A DNA stretch of 64,000 nucleotides. Origin: Kitasatospora sp052076145. Its GTDB lineage: Bacteria > Actinomycetota > Actinomycetes > Streptomycetales > Streptomycetaceae. The position numbers and the translations under genes are program-made. Under the pieces are notes generated by a model, which had not been told where the DNA came from, ran no database searches, and saw only the letters and a list, made by a program, of their open reading frames with translations. Shown in pieces: positions 41,615 through 49,738 of the stretch. Location of the stretch: the NCBI RefSeq assembly GCF_052076145.1, contig NZ_CP197246.1, positions 2,976,001-3,040,000 on the forward strand. Reading direction: 5' to 3'. Each line of letters starts with the position of its first letter. Within the stretch, counting starts at the first letter, position 1.

Positions 41615-41640
41615 AACCGCTGTAGAGAACCGCTGTAGAG
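41615..41640 (+). repeat. Tandem 13-bp direct repeat upstream of the PIG-L gene
   Basis: AACCGCTGTAGAG occurs twice head to tail (41615-41627 and 41628-41640), 38 bases before the TTG start. TTGTCT (41600-41605)-N18-TAGAGA (41624-41629) is a possible promoter whose -10 lies across the repeat junction, so the repeat may be an activator or repressor site. Confidence 0.45.
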
Positions 41641-41678
41641 ACGCTGCGGCGAACTGCCGTAGTGATCAAGGAGCCGCG

Positions 41679-43757
41679 TTGCACCCCGCTCCCCGCCGCC
41701 CGTGGACCCGACGGGCCGTCCTCGGCGTCGGCCTCGCCGCCCTCCCGCTCACCGAGGTGCTCCGCAGCTACCCGGCCGACGACACCGCCGCCCGAGCCGG
41801 CGTCACCGGCACCGGCGCACTGCCGGAAGGCAGTTGGCACGGCTCCTACCTGCAGATCATCGCCCACCCGGACGACGACCTCTACTTCATGAACCCGCCC
41901 CTGCAGCGCTCGATCGCCCAGGGCGCACCGGTCGTCACCGTCGTCCTCACGGCAGGGGAGGCGGACGGGAAGAACATCTCCAACGACGCCCCCGACCACG
42001 ACCGCTACCCCGCCGACAAGCCCGGCTACACCGAGGCCCGCCACAACGGCCTGCGCGCCGCGTACGCCCTGATGGCCACCGGCGACCAGCACTCCCCCTG
42101 GCGCCGCGAGGCCGTCCCGCTCGCCGACGGCGCCCTGGTCGAGCGCTGCACCCTCGCCGCCCGGCCCGCCGTCCAGCTCTACTTCTGCAACCTCGGCCAG
42201 CACCTGCACGGCCAGGCCAAAGCCCCCGACGGCACCGGCGTACGGCTGCGCACCCTGTGGTCCGGCGACGTACCGCTGGAGTCCACCCTGCCCGGCACGG
42301 GCTCGCCCGTCACCGCCTCGCAGGACTACAGCACGGGCCGCGTCACCGCGGTCCTGCTGGACCTGCTGAAGCGCCACCGGCCGGCCACCGTCCGCACCCT
42401 GGACCCGGACCCGGAGCACGACCCGGACGAGCCCGGCATCACCTCCGGCGACCACATCGACCACACCGCCACCGCGCAGTTCGCGCTGGCCGCCCTGCGC
42501 GAGTACGTCGCCGACACCGGAGCCCGGCCCGTGGTCGAGCACTACCGGGGCTACACCAGCAAGTTCTGGCCGTCCAACCTCAGCACGGCGGCCAAGGCCG
42601 AGAAGCGCCGCTACCTGCTCCCGTACGCCGGTTTCGGCGCCGGAGCCTGCCCGGCGCACGACTGCGGCGACTACCAGGTCACCCCCGACCCCGGTGCGAG
42701 CAGCCACCTGATCAGCACCGCCTCCCGCTACCCCGACGCCACCGACTGGCTGCTGCCCGACGGCACCGGCCGCCTCAACGCCTTCGCCGTCCTCGGCGGC
42801 CGGGCCACCCACTGGCGCGAACGGACCCCTGGCGGCGACTTCGCCCTCGTCGGGCAGCTGCCCGGCGAGTGGCTCCTGCCCACCCTGCGCACCGTCACCG
42901 ACCCGGCGGGCCGCATCCACCTGACCGCCCTGCGCCGCACCGCGGGCGACCACGCGACCGTCGGCCTGGAGGTGGTCCGCGCCACCCAGCCCGCCCCGGG
43001 CGCCCCCTTCACCCCGTGGGAGGCGCTCGCCGGACCGGACCACCCCAACAACCCCGACCAGCGGGTACGACGCGAACTCGGCACCCCCGCAGCAGCCTTC
43101 GACGCCGACGGCCGCCTGCACCTCTTCGTCCGCGACTTCGCCCACGGCCTGAGCCACCGTCACGAACTCCCCGACGGCAGCTGGAGCCCCTGGCAGAGCC
43201 TCGGCGGCCGCACCCTGCAGGACGCGGTGACCGCCCACACCCTCGCCTCCGGCAGGATCGAGGTCTTCGCGAGCGACGCCCGCAGCGCCTGGCACTGGCA
43301 GCAGGACTCCTCCGGCCGGTTCGGCTCCGCGCGGATCCCCGCCGCCGTCCCGGTCGCGGGCGCCCTCACCCCCGTCGAGTCCCGCCCGGGGCGGACCACC
43401 CTCTACTACCGCCAGGCCCGCAGCGCCGGCGTCACCGCCCTGCGGGGGCTGCCCTCCGGCTGGCCGCTGCTCCCTGCCGCTCTCGGCGGCCACGGCGGAC
43501 AGGGCGAGATCACCGCCCACCGCACCGGCACCGGCGACCTGCTGGCCCACCGCAACGACTCCGGCACCCTCACCGTCAGGACCACGACCGGCGGCTGGTC
43601 CGACACCGGAGGCCCTGTCACCGGCGCCCCCGCCCTGGCCCGCGACACCACCGGCCGCACCGTCCTCGCCGTGCTCGGCACGGACGGCCGCCTCCACACC
43701 GCCCGCCGGCTCACAGCGGGCCCTGCCGGCGCGTTCGGCGGCTGGACGACCGTCTGA
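41679..43757 (+). CDS. Tat-secreted PIG-L family deacetylase with C-terminal beta-propeller
   Basis: A 692-residue protein. The N-terminus has a twin-arginine signal (PWTRRAVLGVGLAALPL). Residues about 57-300 are a PIG-L/LmbE zinc deacetylase: A-H63-P-D-D-D67 binds zinc and carries the catalytic Asp, with H259-x-x-H262 as the third part of the site. From about 320 onward are repeated beta-sheet blades typical of a sialidase/PLL-like propeller (DADGRLHLFVRDFAHGLSHR; DGSWSPWQSLGGRT), probably carbohydrate binding. Likely acts on N-acetyl sugars in the wall or extracellular glycans. The start is TTG, with AAGGAG five bases upstream. It is divergent from fxsC and convergent with the Stealth gene (3 bases between stops). 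Confidence 0.88.
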   Translation: MHPAPRRPWTRRAVLGVGLAALPLTEVLRSYPADDTAARAGVTGTGALPEGSWHGSYLQIIAHPDDDLYFMNPPLQRSIAQGAPVVTVVLTAGEADGKNISNDAPDHDRYPADKPGYTEARHNGLRAAYALMATGDQHSPWRREAVPLADGALVERCTLAARPAVQLYFCNLGQHLHGQAKAPDGTGVRLRTLWSGDVPLESTLPGTGSPVTASQDYSTGRVTAVLLDLLKRHRPATVRTLDPDPEHDPDEPGITSGDHIDHTATAQFALAALREYVADTGARPVVEHYRGYTSKFWPSNLSTAAKAEKRRYLLPYAGFGAGACPAHDCGDYQVTPDPGASSHLISTASRYPDATDWLLPDGTGRLNAFAVLGGRATHWRERTPGGDFALVGQLPGEWLLPTLRTVTDPAGRIHLTALRRTAGDHATVGLEVVRATQPAPGAPFTPWEALAGPDHPNNPDQRVRRELGTPAAAFDADGRLHLFVRDFAHGLSHRHELPDGSWSPWQSLGGRTLQDAVTAHTLASGRIEVFASDARSAWHWQQDSSGRFGSARIPAAVPVAGALTPVESRPGRTTLYYRQARSAGVTALRGLPSGWPLLPAALGGHGGQGEITAHRTGTGDLLAHRNDSGTLTVRTTTGGWSDTGGPVTGAPALARDTTGRTVLAVLGTDGRLHTARRLTAGPAGAFGGWTTV

Positions 43758-43760
43758 GGG

Positions 43761-45605
43761 CTACTTCTCGAAGGGGCTGGCGACCGGGAAGTACGAGTCC
43801 AGGAAGGGCTGCAGCAGCTCCAGCTGGTTCGCCAGGTCCTTCCGGGCCGAGACGGTGTCGTTGATGCAGAAGACGTCCAGGCCGCGGTCGGCCAGGATGC
43901 GGGCCAGGCGCCGGGAGGTGCTCGGGTGCATCAGGTCGAGGTAGGCGTACTCGATCCGGTCGGGGACGGCCCGGCCGCTGTGGTAGCCGTAGTAGTGGTG
44001 CAGCGAGGAGGCGACCGACAGGTCGGTGGGGCTGCGGAAACGGCCGCCGGCGGTGGCGCGGTGTCCGTCGGCGTAGCGGTCCTCGATCTCGCCGAGGACG
44101 TCCCGCCGCAGGGCGTGCGGCACGTGCATCATCTTCTGCACCAGCCGCGTCCCGAAGTCGCCCTCGATCAGCTGCCGGTTGTTCTTGGCGGCGGCCGCCA
44201 CCGGAGCGTCCAGCAGCGTCGGGTCGCCGAGCGGCACCATCGCCGTCGACGGGAAGAACTTCGTCAGCCCGTTGGAGTGGAAGAACTGCTGAGGTGCAAC
44301 CGGACGGCCCAGGAAGACGTCGTCGTTGAAGTAGAGGAACTGCTCCGAGAGCCCCTCGATGTGGTGCAGCTGACTCTCGATGGCGTGCGAGTTGAAGGTC
44401 GGCAGCACCGAGGCGTCCCGGAAGATGTCCCGGTGGCTGAGCACCTTGACCCGTGGGTTGGCGGTGTCCAGCCAGGCGGGCGTCTGGTCGTCGGTGACGA
44501 GGTAGACGTTGCGCACCCAGGGCGCGTTGAGGTGCAGCGAGCGCAGCGAGTAGCGGAGTTCGTCGCGGCTCATGAAGCGGGCGTCGTTCACCGCCTCGGG
44601 GTTGTACGTGTGCGCCACGCCCTCGGCCTCGGCCCGGCGGCGCTGCCAGGCCGGGTCGTTGCCGTCGACCCAGGTGTAGACGACGTCCACCGGGAAGCGG
44701 ACGTCCTCCGGCAGCGGGTGGGTGAACTCGGGTCTGGTGGGCACCGGCTCGCCGGGTCTGTCCCAGGCCTCGAGGCGGGTGAACAGGCCGGGAGCGCCCT
44801 CGACGCTCGGCTGCCCGGCAGGGACGCGCTCGCTGACCCGGTTGCGCCGGGGGGCGAGCAGCTCGCCCTCGGCGGGCGTCCAGAACTCGATGTCGCAGCC
44901 GTACTCGTGCCCGAGCACGTACTGGCCGGACGGGTCACCGTGGAACCAGGTCAGCCGGATGACGGCGGCCTGCGCGACCTCGTGCCAGCTGTCCGGCTCG
45001 AAGCCCGGCTCGGAGTGGTCGGGCACGACGGCGGGGCCGAGCGGCACGGCGGAGACGTAGCCGGGGACGCGGGCGCAGAGCGCGGCGAGCGCGGCGTGCA
45101 CGGCCGCACGGTCCTGGCGGGAGACGGCGACGACGGAGGAGGCGTCCAGCGCGCCGCGGACGCAGAAGTACTCGATGCCGGCGGTCTCCAGCGCCCGGCG
45201 GACGAGCAGCAGGTTGTCGCGGCGGGCCTGGAGCGGGGCCGCGTCCGGCCGCAGGCTGACGACCTTGCGCGTCCGCCCGACCTGGGTCAGGACGACCTGG
45301 CCGGACTCGAACAGTGCGGGGTGCCGCTTGGCCAGCCGGCCGCCGCGCACGGTGGTGACGCGGTGCTGGATGGACAGCGAGCGGGAGATCTGGTGGATGA
45401 CCTGGGTACGGACCTCGTGCGAGATCTTCCCGGCGATCGCGGCGCGGCTGCGCTCGGGCAGCAGCCTGCGGTAGACGCGGACCAGCCGGGACCGCTCGGA
45501 CTGCAGGACACCCAGCGAGCTGCGGGTCTCGGGCAGGAGCATCGCCGCCGAGTCAGGCGACGACGGCAGGCGCACCGTACCGGCACGACCGCTCTCACCC
45601 TCCAT
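43761..45605 (-). CDS. Stealth-family sugar-phosphotransferase
   Basis: A 614-residue protein of the Stealth family, which transfers hexose-1-phosphate to make phosphodiester-linked polysaccharide. The conserved regions appear in order: CR1 FPVDVVYTWVDGNDPAW (near residue 303), CR2 FMSRDELRYSLRSLHLNAPW with NVYLVTDDQTPAWL, CR3 FLYFNDDVFLGRPV with FHSNGLTKFF, and CR4 FCINDT near the C-terminus. The first 290 residues are specific to the actinobacterial subgroup. ATG at 45605 is taken as the start though no good ribosome site precedes it; TTGs at 45614 and 45653 are alternatives. A PhoP-like repeat lies upstream at 45705-45723. Confidence 0.88.
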   Translation of the reverse strand: MEGESGRAGTVRLPSSPDSAAMLLPETRSSLGVLQSERSRLVRVYRRLLPERSRAAIAGKISHEVRTQVIHQISRSLSIQHRVTTVRGGRLAKRHPALFESGQVVLTQVGRTRKVVSLRPDAAPLQARRDNLLLVRRALETAGIEYFCVRGALDASSVVAVSRQDRAAVHAALAALCARVPGYVSAVPLGPAVVPDHSEPGFEPDSWHEVAQAAVIRLTWFHGDPSGQYVLGHEYGCDIEFWTPAEGELLAPRRNRVSERVPAGQPSVEGAPGLFTRLEAWDRPGEPVPTRPEFTHPLPEDVRFPVDVVYTWVDGNDPAWQRRRAEAEGVAHTYNPEAVNDARFMSRDELRYSLRSLHLNAPWVRNVYLVTDDQTPAWLDTANPRVKVLSHRDIFRDASVLPTFNSHAIESQLHHIEGLSEQFLYFNDDVFLGRPVAPQQFFHSNGLTKFFPSTAMVPLGDPTLLDAPVAAAAKNNRQLIEGDFGTRLVQKMMHVPHALRRDVLGEIEDRYADGHRATAGGRFRSPTDLSVASSLHHYYGYHSGRAVPDRIEYAYLDLMHPSTSRRLARILADRGLDVFCINDTVSARKDLANQLELLQPFLDSYFPVASPFEK

Positions 45606-45704
45606 GCCGACCAAAACCCAACTCCCCGACACATGAATTGACCACTGCCCCAAGGAGGGGTACAGCCTGCCGCAGGTGTCGTTCTGGCGTCAGCCCTAGG
45701 CCAC

Positions 45705-45723
45705 CTTCATCCCATCTTCATCC
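45705..45723. promoter_or_regulatory. PHO-box-like direct repeat upstream of the Stealth gene
   Basis: CTTCATCC occurs at 45705-45712 and 45716-45723, exactly 11 bases apart, matching the spacing and the core TTCAYYY of streptomycete PhoP direct-repeat units. Only two units are clear. It lies in the AT-richer part of a 298-bp gene-free gap, 100 bases upstream of the Stealth start. Confidence 0.4.
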
Positions 45724-45903
45724 GATTATCTCTCAAGTCAACCGAGTAGCCATCTACCTCTGAAGTCCAGCCGGAGCATTTGTCCGTTATGTGCAGATAT
45801 ACGGACCGTCAGGCCCCCAACCCTGCCCGCCCGGTCGCCTCCGGACGGCACCATTGTGAGAGCCGTGTGAGATGCACCATGCCGCCCGGCCGGGGCGTGC
45901 CGC

Positions 45904-46689
45904 TCAGCGGCGCCGGGCCAGCCAGGCGGTCGAGGCGTCCACGCCTTCGGCGATGGAGAGCAGGAAGCAGTCGGCGTCGCCGAGCCTGCCGCGCACCAGG
46001 CCCGTGATGTCGTCGGCCAGCGCCTCGCCCATCGCGACGAAGTGCTCGTCCTCCAGCTTCGGTGCGTCGAAGTGCACCCACTGGCGCAGGCCGCGCCCGT
46101 CGGTGATCACGCACCCGTAGCGCTGGCCCGGCTGGCCCGGCTGGCGGTACTCGGCGAGGTGGAAGGCCGTGCAGCACCAGACCGGGACACCGACCAGCAG
46201 GGCGCGGGCGCCGCTGTCGTAGAGGCGGCGGACGGGCGAACGCTCGCCGAGGTGGCAGTCGAGCGCGTGCTCGGCCATCAGCTCCCCGGCCTTCGGGCCC
46301 AGGGCGGTGAAGGAGGTCTGCGGGTGCCTGCTGCGGACTGCTCCCGGCTGGGCCCGGACCAGCTCGGAGAAGTGGCCGAGGATCGGCGTGGTGGGTGTGG
46401 TCGCCAGGTCGAAGGGCGGCATGGTCGCGCGGTGCGCGCGCAGCTCGGCGGGCGGCAGCGGGTCGGTGAGCGCGAGGGCCATCCGTGACGTGTCGGAGTT
46501 CTCCGGCGAGGCGGTGTAGACGACCAGGGTGCCCTCGGGGCCGAGAGCGCCGAGCAGGGCCTTGAGAATCGTTTCGGCACCGCCGTCCACCGGGCCGACG
46601 GAGCGGAGCGAGGACTGCACCAGCAGCGTTTCGCCGGCCCGGACGCCGAGCGCCTGCAAGTCCTGCTCCAGCTTCCCGGCAGCGAACAC
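45904..46689 (-). CDS. AAC(3)-family N-acetyltransferase
   Basis: A 261-residue acetyl-CoA-dependent transferase of the antibiotic_NAT family, which includes aminoglycoside 3-N-acetyltransferases. The opening LGVRAGETLLVQSSLRSVGPVDGGAETIL (about residues 14-42), EGTLVVYTAS, and HPQTSFTALGPKAGEL with the active-site His region (about 120-135) are typical. GTG at 46689 has GAGGAG five bases upstream. Members of this family occur in other FxSxx-COOH loci, so it may acetylate the RiPP or confer resistance rather than inactivate aminoglycosides; that is inference. It lies 157 bases downstream of fxsB on the same strand. Confidence 0.87.
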   Translation of the reverse strand: MFAAGKLEQDLQALGVRAGETLLVQSSLRSVGPVDGGAETILKALLGALGPEGTLVVYTASPENSDTSRMALALTDPLPPAELRAHRATMPPFDLATTPTTPILGHFSELVRAQPGAVRSRHPQTSFTALGPKAGELMAEHALDCHLGERSPVRRLYDSGARALLVGVPVWCCTAFHLAEYRQPGQPGQRYGCVITDGRGLRQWVHFDAPKLEDEHFVAMGEALADDITGLVRGRLGDADCFLLSIAEGVDASTAWLARRR

Positions 46690-46722
46690 GGGGGCTCCTC
46701 AACTCGGATGCCTCGGCGAGAG

Positions 46723-46811
46723 GTTACGCGGAGACGTTACGCGGTGCCCCGGGCGTGTCACCACCCGTTACGAGGTGCCATCTCGTGGCAATCCGTTGGC
46801 ATTTCATGGCA
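46723..46811. repeat. Clustered short repeats between fxsB and the acetyltransferase
   Basis: GTTACGCGG occurs at 46723-46731 and 46736-46744 with a variant GTTACGAGG at 46767-46775. TGGCA occurs at 46786, 46797 and 46807 (11 and 10 bases apart), with an inverted TGCCA at 46776. All lie in the 157-bp gap just upstream of the acetyltransferase start, as expected for a compound operator. Confidence 0.4.
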
Positions 46812-46846
46812 TCGCTCAACCCTTCAGGGCTTCTTGCGGCACTCCG

Positions 46847-49219
46847 TCAGCTCGGCCGCCCCGCCACGACGCCAACTCCATCGCCACTCCCACCACCAGC
46901 ACCATCACCCACCGGCACCGCCAGCCACGGCTCCACCGCCGTCCGCATGCCCGCCACGAACCGCTCCCCGAGCGCCGTCAGCGCCCCGGAGGCGAGCAGC
47001 GTGCCGGTGGCGTCCCAGGTGTGCCCGCGCCAGAGCGCCAGCTCCCGCCGGGCCCGCTCGGCGGCGGCCCCCGGCAGCCCGTCGTACGCCCGCACCCGGG
47101 CCGCCCAGTACTCGGTGACGGCGAGATGGGCGTACGTGCCCTGCAGCAGGCCCTCCAGCGGCCGGGGGTCGGGCCGCCAGGGGGCGCGGTAGCGCCGCGC
47201 GTCCGCCGGGTCGTACAGGTCGTACTGGTCGAGCACCGCGCCCAGCTTGACGTGCTGGAACTCGTGCGTGAGCAGCAGGGCCAGCGTCGGCGCAGTGGCG
47301 GGGCGGGCGATGCCGACGGCCCCGAAGGCCTGCCGGGCGGCCGCGCTGACGTCCCGGCCCTCGGGGCCGGGCCGCAGCGGGGTGAGGGTGCCCAGCCCGG
47401 CGCGCAGGCCGGGGGCGGCACCGGGCAGGTCGCGCCGGATCAGCTCCCAGGCCTCGCGCAGGGCTCCCGTCCAGGTGAGCAGCTCGTCCTCCGGCAGCCG
47501 GTCGGCGACGGGGTGCTGGTGGCTGTCGCGCTGCGGGTCGAGGTCCTCCAGGGCGATCTCCCACCCGCCGCCGCCCTGGAGCGTGACGCGTCGCAGCGGC
47601 TGCCACTGCGGCCCGGCGGGTGCGCCCGGGGGGACGGTCACCCCGTGGACGGTGAGGCCGCCGTCCGCCGTCGTGAGCGTGGCGCTGCCGTCGGCCGGGC
47701 CGTCGACCAGCACCCGCCCGAGCGTCGGCAGGTGCACCGCACCACCCCGTACGGGCACGGCGAGCGAGCACGCGGCCCCGGCCCGCACTGCGGCGGCCGC
47801 CGCCAGCTCGGCCAGCCCGCCCGGGTCGGCGCCCGGCTCGCCGCGGAGGCAACGGACCGCCCAGGCCCGGACGTAGGGGTGCCGGAGCACGGCGTCGAGG
47901 GCCTGCGGTGCGGCGGCGTCCAGCTCGGTGAGCACCGCCCAGGCCTCGGAGGCCTGCGGCGCGAGAGCGGCCACCAGCTGCCGGGTGAGCCGGAGTTGGG
48001 CCTCGACCAGGGCCTGCACCGTCTCGGCGCTGCCGTGCCCGGCGGCCAGCTCGTCCAACTGGCGCTCGGACAGGCTCGGTTGGGTGGGCAGCGGGATGGG
48101 CATGGCACTCCGGTCCCGGATGGTGGTGATCAGTTTCATCAGATCCCCGCAGAAGACGGACGGGTTGTCGAAGCCGTTGGCGGTCCGGTAGCGGTGGGCG
48201 TAGAGACCACCGCCGCAGCTGCGGACCACCGGGCAGTTGCGGCACTCGGCGCTCAACCCGGCCAGCCCGGACTGCCGTTCGAGCATCGCGGGGTGCAGAC
48301 CGACCTGGTCGAGGCTGTGCGCGAACACGTCGAAGCCCGTCCCGGGCGCGCCGTCGTAGGCCGTCTTCAGGCTGTCGGCCTGCTCCAGGGTGCCGTCGGT
48401 CTCGATCACCACCAGGTCCGCCGGGTCGAGACCGAGCGACTCGGTCAGGCTGGAGCGGCCGCGCAGCGTCCGGTGGACGGAGTCGAAGAGCCGGACGGGC
48501 ACCGACCTGCCCTGCGCCGTCCACCGGTCGTGGACGGCCTGCAGCCAGTCGGCGTACGGCGTCCGGCCCGCGCCCGCCGGGCACTTCGGCGGGGCGTCCC
48601 AAGTCGCGTGCGGGAGAAGGAAGTCGATCCTCGGTGGGTCGAGGGCGACGAGCGCGTCGTAGACGGCGGCGGGGTCGTTCTCGACGTCGACGGTGCAGAG
48701 CAGCCCGGCGTAGAGGTGCCGGTACTCGGGGCGGCGGAGCAGCGAGACGGCGTCGAGCACCTGGCCGTGGCTGCTGCGCCCGTCGGCGTAGCGGCGGTGG
48801 CGGTCGTTGGCGGCCCGGTCGCCGTCCAGCGAGATGCCGACGCGTACGTCGAGCTCGGCGAAGAGCTCGCAGTAGGACTCGTCGAGCCGCACCCCGTTGG
48901 TGTGGATCCGGAGGTCGAGCTCGCAGCCTGGCGGCAGTGCGCGGCGCAGCTCCTCGGCCGCCCGGCGCAGCAGGGCCGGCCCGGCGAGCAACGGCTCCCC
49001 ACCGTGCAGCACCACGTGCACGGCGGGGAGCCGGTGGGTGCGGGCGTGCTCGCCGATCCGCTCGGCCGCCCGTACGAGCACCCGTTCGGAGACGGTGCGG
49101 GGCTTGGCGCGCCAGCTGGTGTCGGCGTGTTCGTAGACGTAGCAGTGGTCGCAGGCGAGGTCGCACCGGCTGTGCATCTTCAGCACGAACTGCGAGAACG
49201 GCACCGTGGGGCGGGACAT
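46847..49219 (-). CDS. fxsB: FxsB: radical SAM/SPASM enzyme fused to an aKG-HExxH domain
   Basis: A 790-residue RiPP maturase. The radical SAM motif is C19-x3-C23-x2-C26 (CDLACDHCY), with HGGEPLLAG and SLDGDRAANDRHRR downstream. The SPASM/auxiliary cluster cysteines are C326, C329, C335 and C357 (CRNCPVVRSCGGGLYAHR; FCGDL). From about 400 to the end is the HExxH domain with H652-E-F-Q-H656. FxsB enzymes form a three-residue cyclophane in the FxS motif of the precursor, and fused HExxH domains are reported as 2-oxoglutarate-dependent beta-hydroxylases; both are family knowledge. ATG at 49219 has only a weak ribosome site, following the hairpin at 49243-49276. Confidence 0.92.
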   Translation of the reverse strand: MSRPTVPFSQFVLKMHSRCDLACDHCYVYEHADTSWRAKPRTVSERVLVRAAERIGEHARTHRLPAVHVVLHGGEPLLAGPALLRRAAEELRRALPPGCELDLRIHTNGVRLDESYCELFAELDVRVGISLDGDRAANDRHRRYADGRSSHGQVLDAVSLLRRPEYRHLYAGLLCTVDVENDPAAVYDALVALDPPRIDFLLPHATWDAPPKCPAGAGRTPYADWLQAVHDRWTAQGRSVPVRLFDSVHRTLRGRSSLTESLGLDPADLVVIETDGTLEQADSLKTAYDGAPGTGFDVFAHSLDQVGLHPAMLERQSGLAGLSAECRNCPVVRSCGGGLYAHRYRTANGFDNPSVFCGDLMKLITTIRDRSAMPIPLPTQPSLSERQLDELAAGHGSAETVQALVEAQLRLTRQLVAALAPQASEAWAVLTELDAAAPQALDAVLRHPYVRAWAVRCLRGEPGADPGGLAELAAAAAVRAGAACSLAVPVRGGAVHLPTLGRVLVDGPADGSATLTTADGGLTVHGVTVPPGAPAGPQWQPLRRVTLQGGGGWEIALEDLDPQRDSHQHPVADRLPEDELLTWTGALREAWELIRRDLPGAAPGLRAGLGTLTPLRPGPEGRDVSAAARQAFGAVGIARPATAPTLALLLTHEFQHVKLGAVLDQYDLYDPADARRYRAPWRPDPRPLEGLLQGTYAHLAVTEYWAARVRAYDGLPGAAAERARRELALWRGHTWDATGTLLASGALTALGERFVAGMRTAVEPWLAVPVGDGAGGGSGDGVGVVAGRPS

Positions 49220-49242
49220 GAGCGTTACCGGCTTACCTGGCC

Positions 49243-49276
49243 TGCCGGGCCCGGGATTGCCTCCCCGGGCCCGGCA
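49243..49276 (-). terminator. Hairpin between fxsA and fxsB (probable attenuator)
   Basis: TGCCGGGCCCGGG (49243-49255) pairs perfectly over 13 bases with 49264-49276, loop of eight. It lies in the 85-bp gap between the precursor and the modifying-enzyme gene, where partial termination or mRNA stabilisation would give more precursor than enzyme. Confidence 0.7.
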
Positions 49277-49304
49277 GCCTGTGCTTGGTCGAACCGACGA
49301 GGTG

Positions 49305-49487
49305 TCAGATCGAGGAGTTGAACGCGGCGACGGCCACCCGGCCCGGCTCGTCACCGGGCAGCGCGCGGTGGAGCCCGGCGGTGAGCAGGTCCGTACCCAG
49401 TGCGGCGAGGTCGGCGAGGGACGGCCGGGCGGCGGGGCGCTCGGCGGGCTCGCTGTCGACCGGCCTGGTGGCGAGTGCGGCGACCAT
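49305..49487 (-). CDS. fxsA: FxsA: FxSxx-COOH RiPP precursor peptide
   Basis: A 60-residue precursor. The C-terminus is F56-N57-S58-S59-I60, fitting the FxSxx-COOH definition exactly, preceded by GRVAVAA. The leader contains a Pro/Ala/Arg-rich part and the helix SLADLAALGTDLLTAGLHRAL (about residues 23-43), a likely recognition element for FxsB. The expected core modification is a Phe56-Ser58 crosslink. ATG at 49487 has GAGA five bases upstream; a promoter (TTGGAC-N17-TATCTG) fits at 49550-49578. fxsB follows after 85 bases containing a hairpin. No transporter or protease gene is close by. Confidence 0.9.
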   Translation of the reverse strand: MVAALATRPVDSEPAERPAARPSLADLAALGTDLLTAGLHRALPGDEPGRVAVAAFNSSI

Positions 49488-49549
49488 GGAAGTCTCGTTT
49501 CTGCGCCGGCGGCACGGGGAAGCTTGCGGCGCGGGAAAACGGGGTAACA

Positions 49550-49578
49550 CAGATACCCTGTCCTGGCACTGGGTCCAA
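49550..49578 (-). promoter_or_regulatory. Promoter of fxsA
   Basis: On the minus strand TTGGAC (49578-49573) and TATCTG (49555-49550) are 17 bases apart. This predicts a start near 49543 and a 5' leader of about 56 bases before the fxsA ATG. Confidence 0.55.
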
Positions 49579-49738
49579 CCCGATTACGCCCGATTTTCCT
49601 CATGGGCACGCCCAGCAGCGCCCGGCGCCGCCGAAGAATGGCCCGGAAGAGTGAGAGTGTCCATCAGCTCGGTCTAGTAACCCGTACGGCGGTTGACGTA
49701 GACGGCCCGATCGGGCCCGCCCACCGTACGCCCACGAT

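Noticed and set aside
45904..46689. The AAC(3)-type gene as a clinical-type aminoglycoside resistance gene
   Set aside because: The family is broad and many actinobacterial members have no resistance role; its place beside fxsB points to another function.
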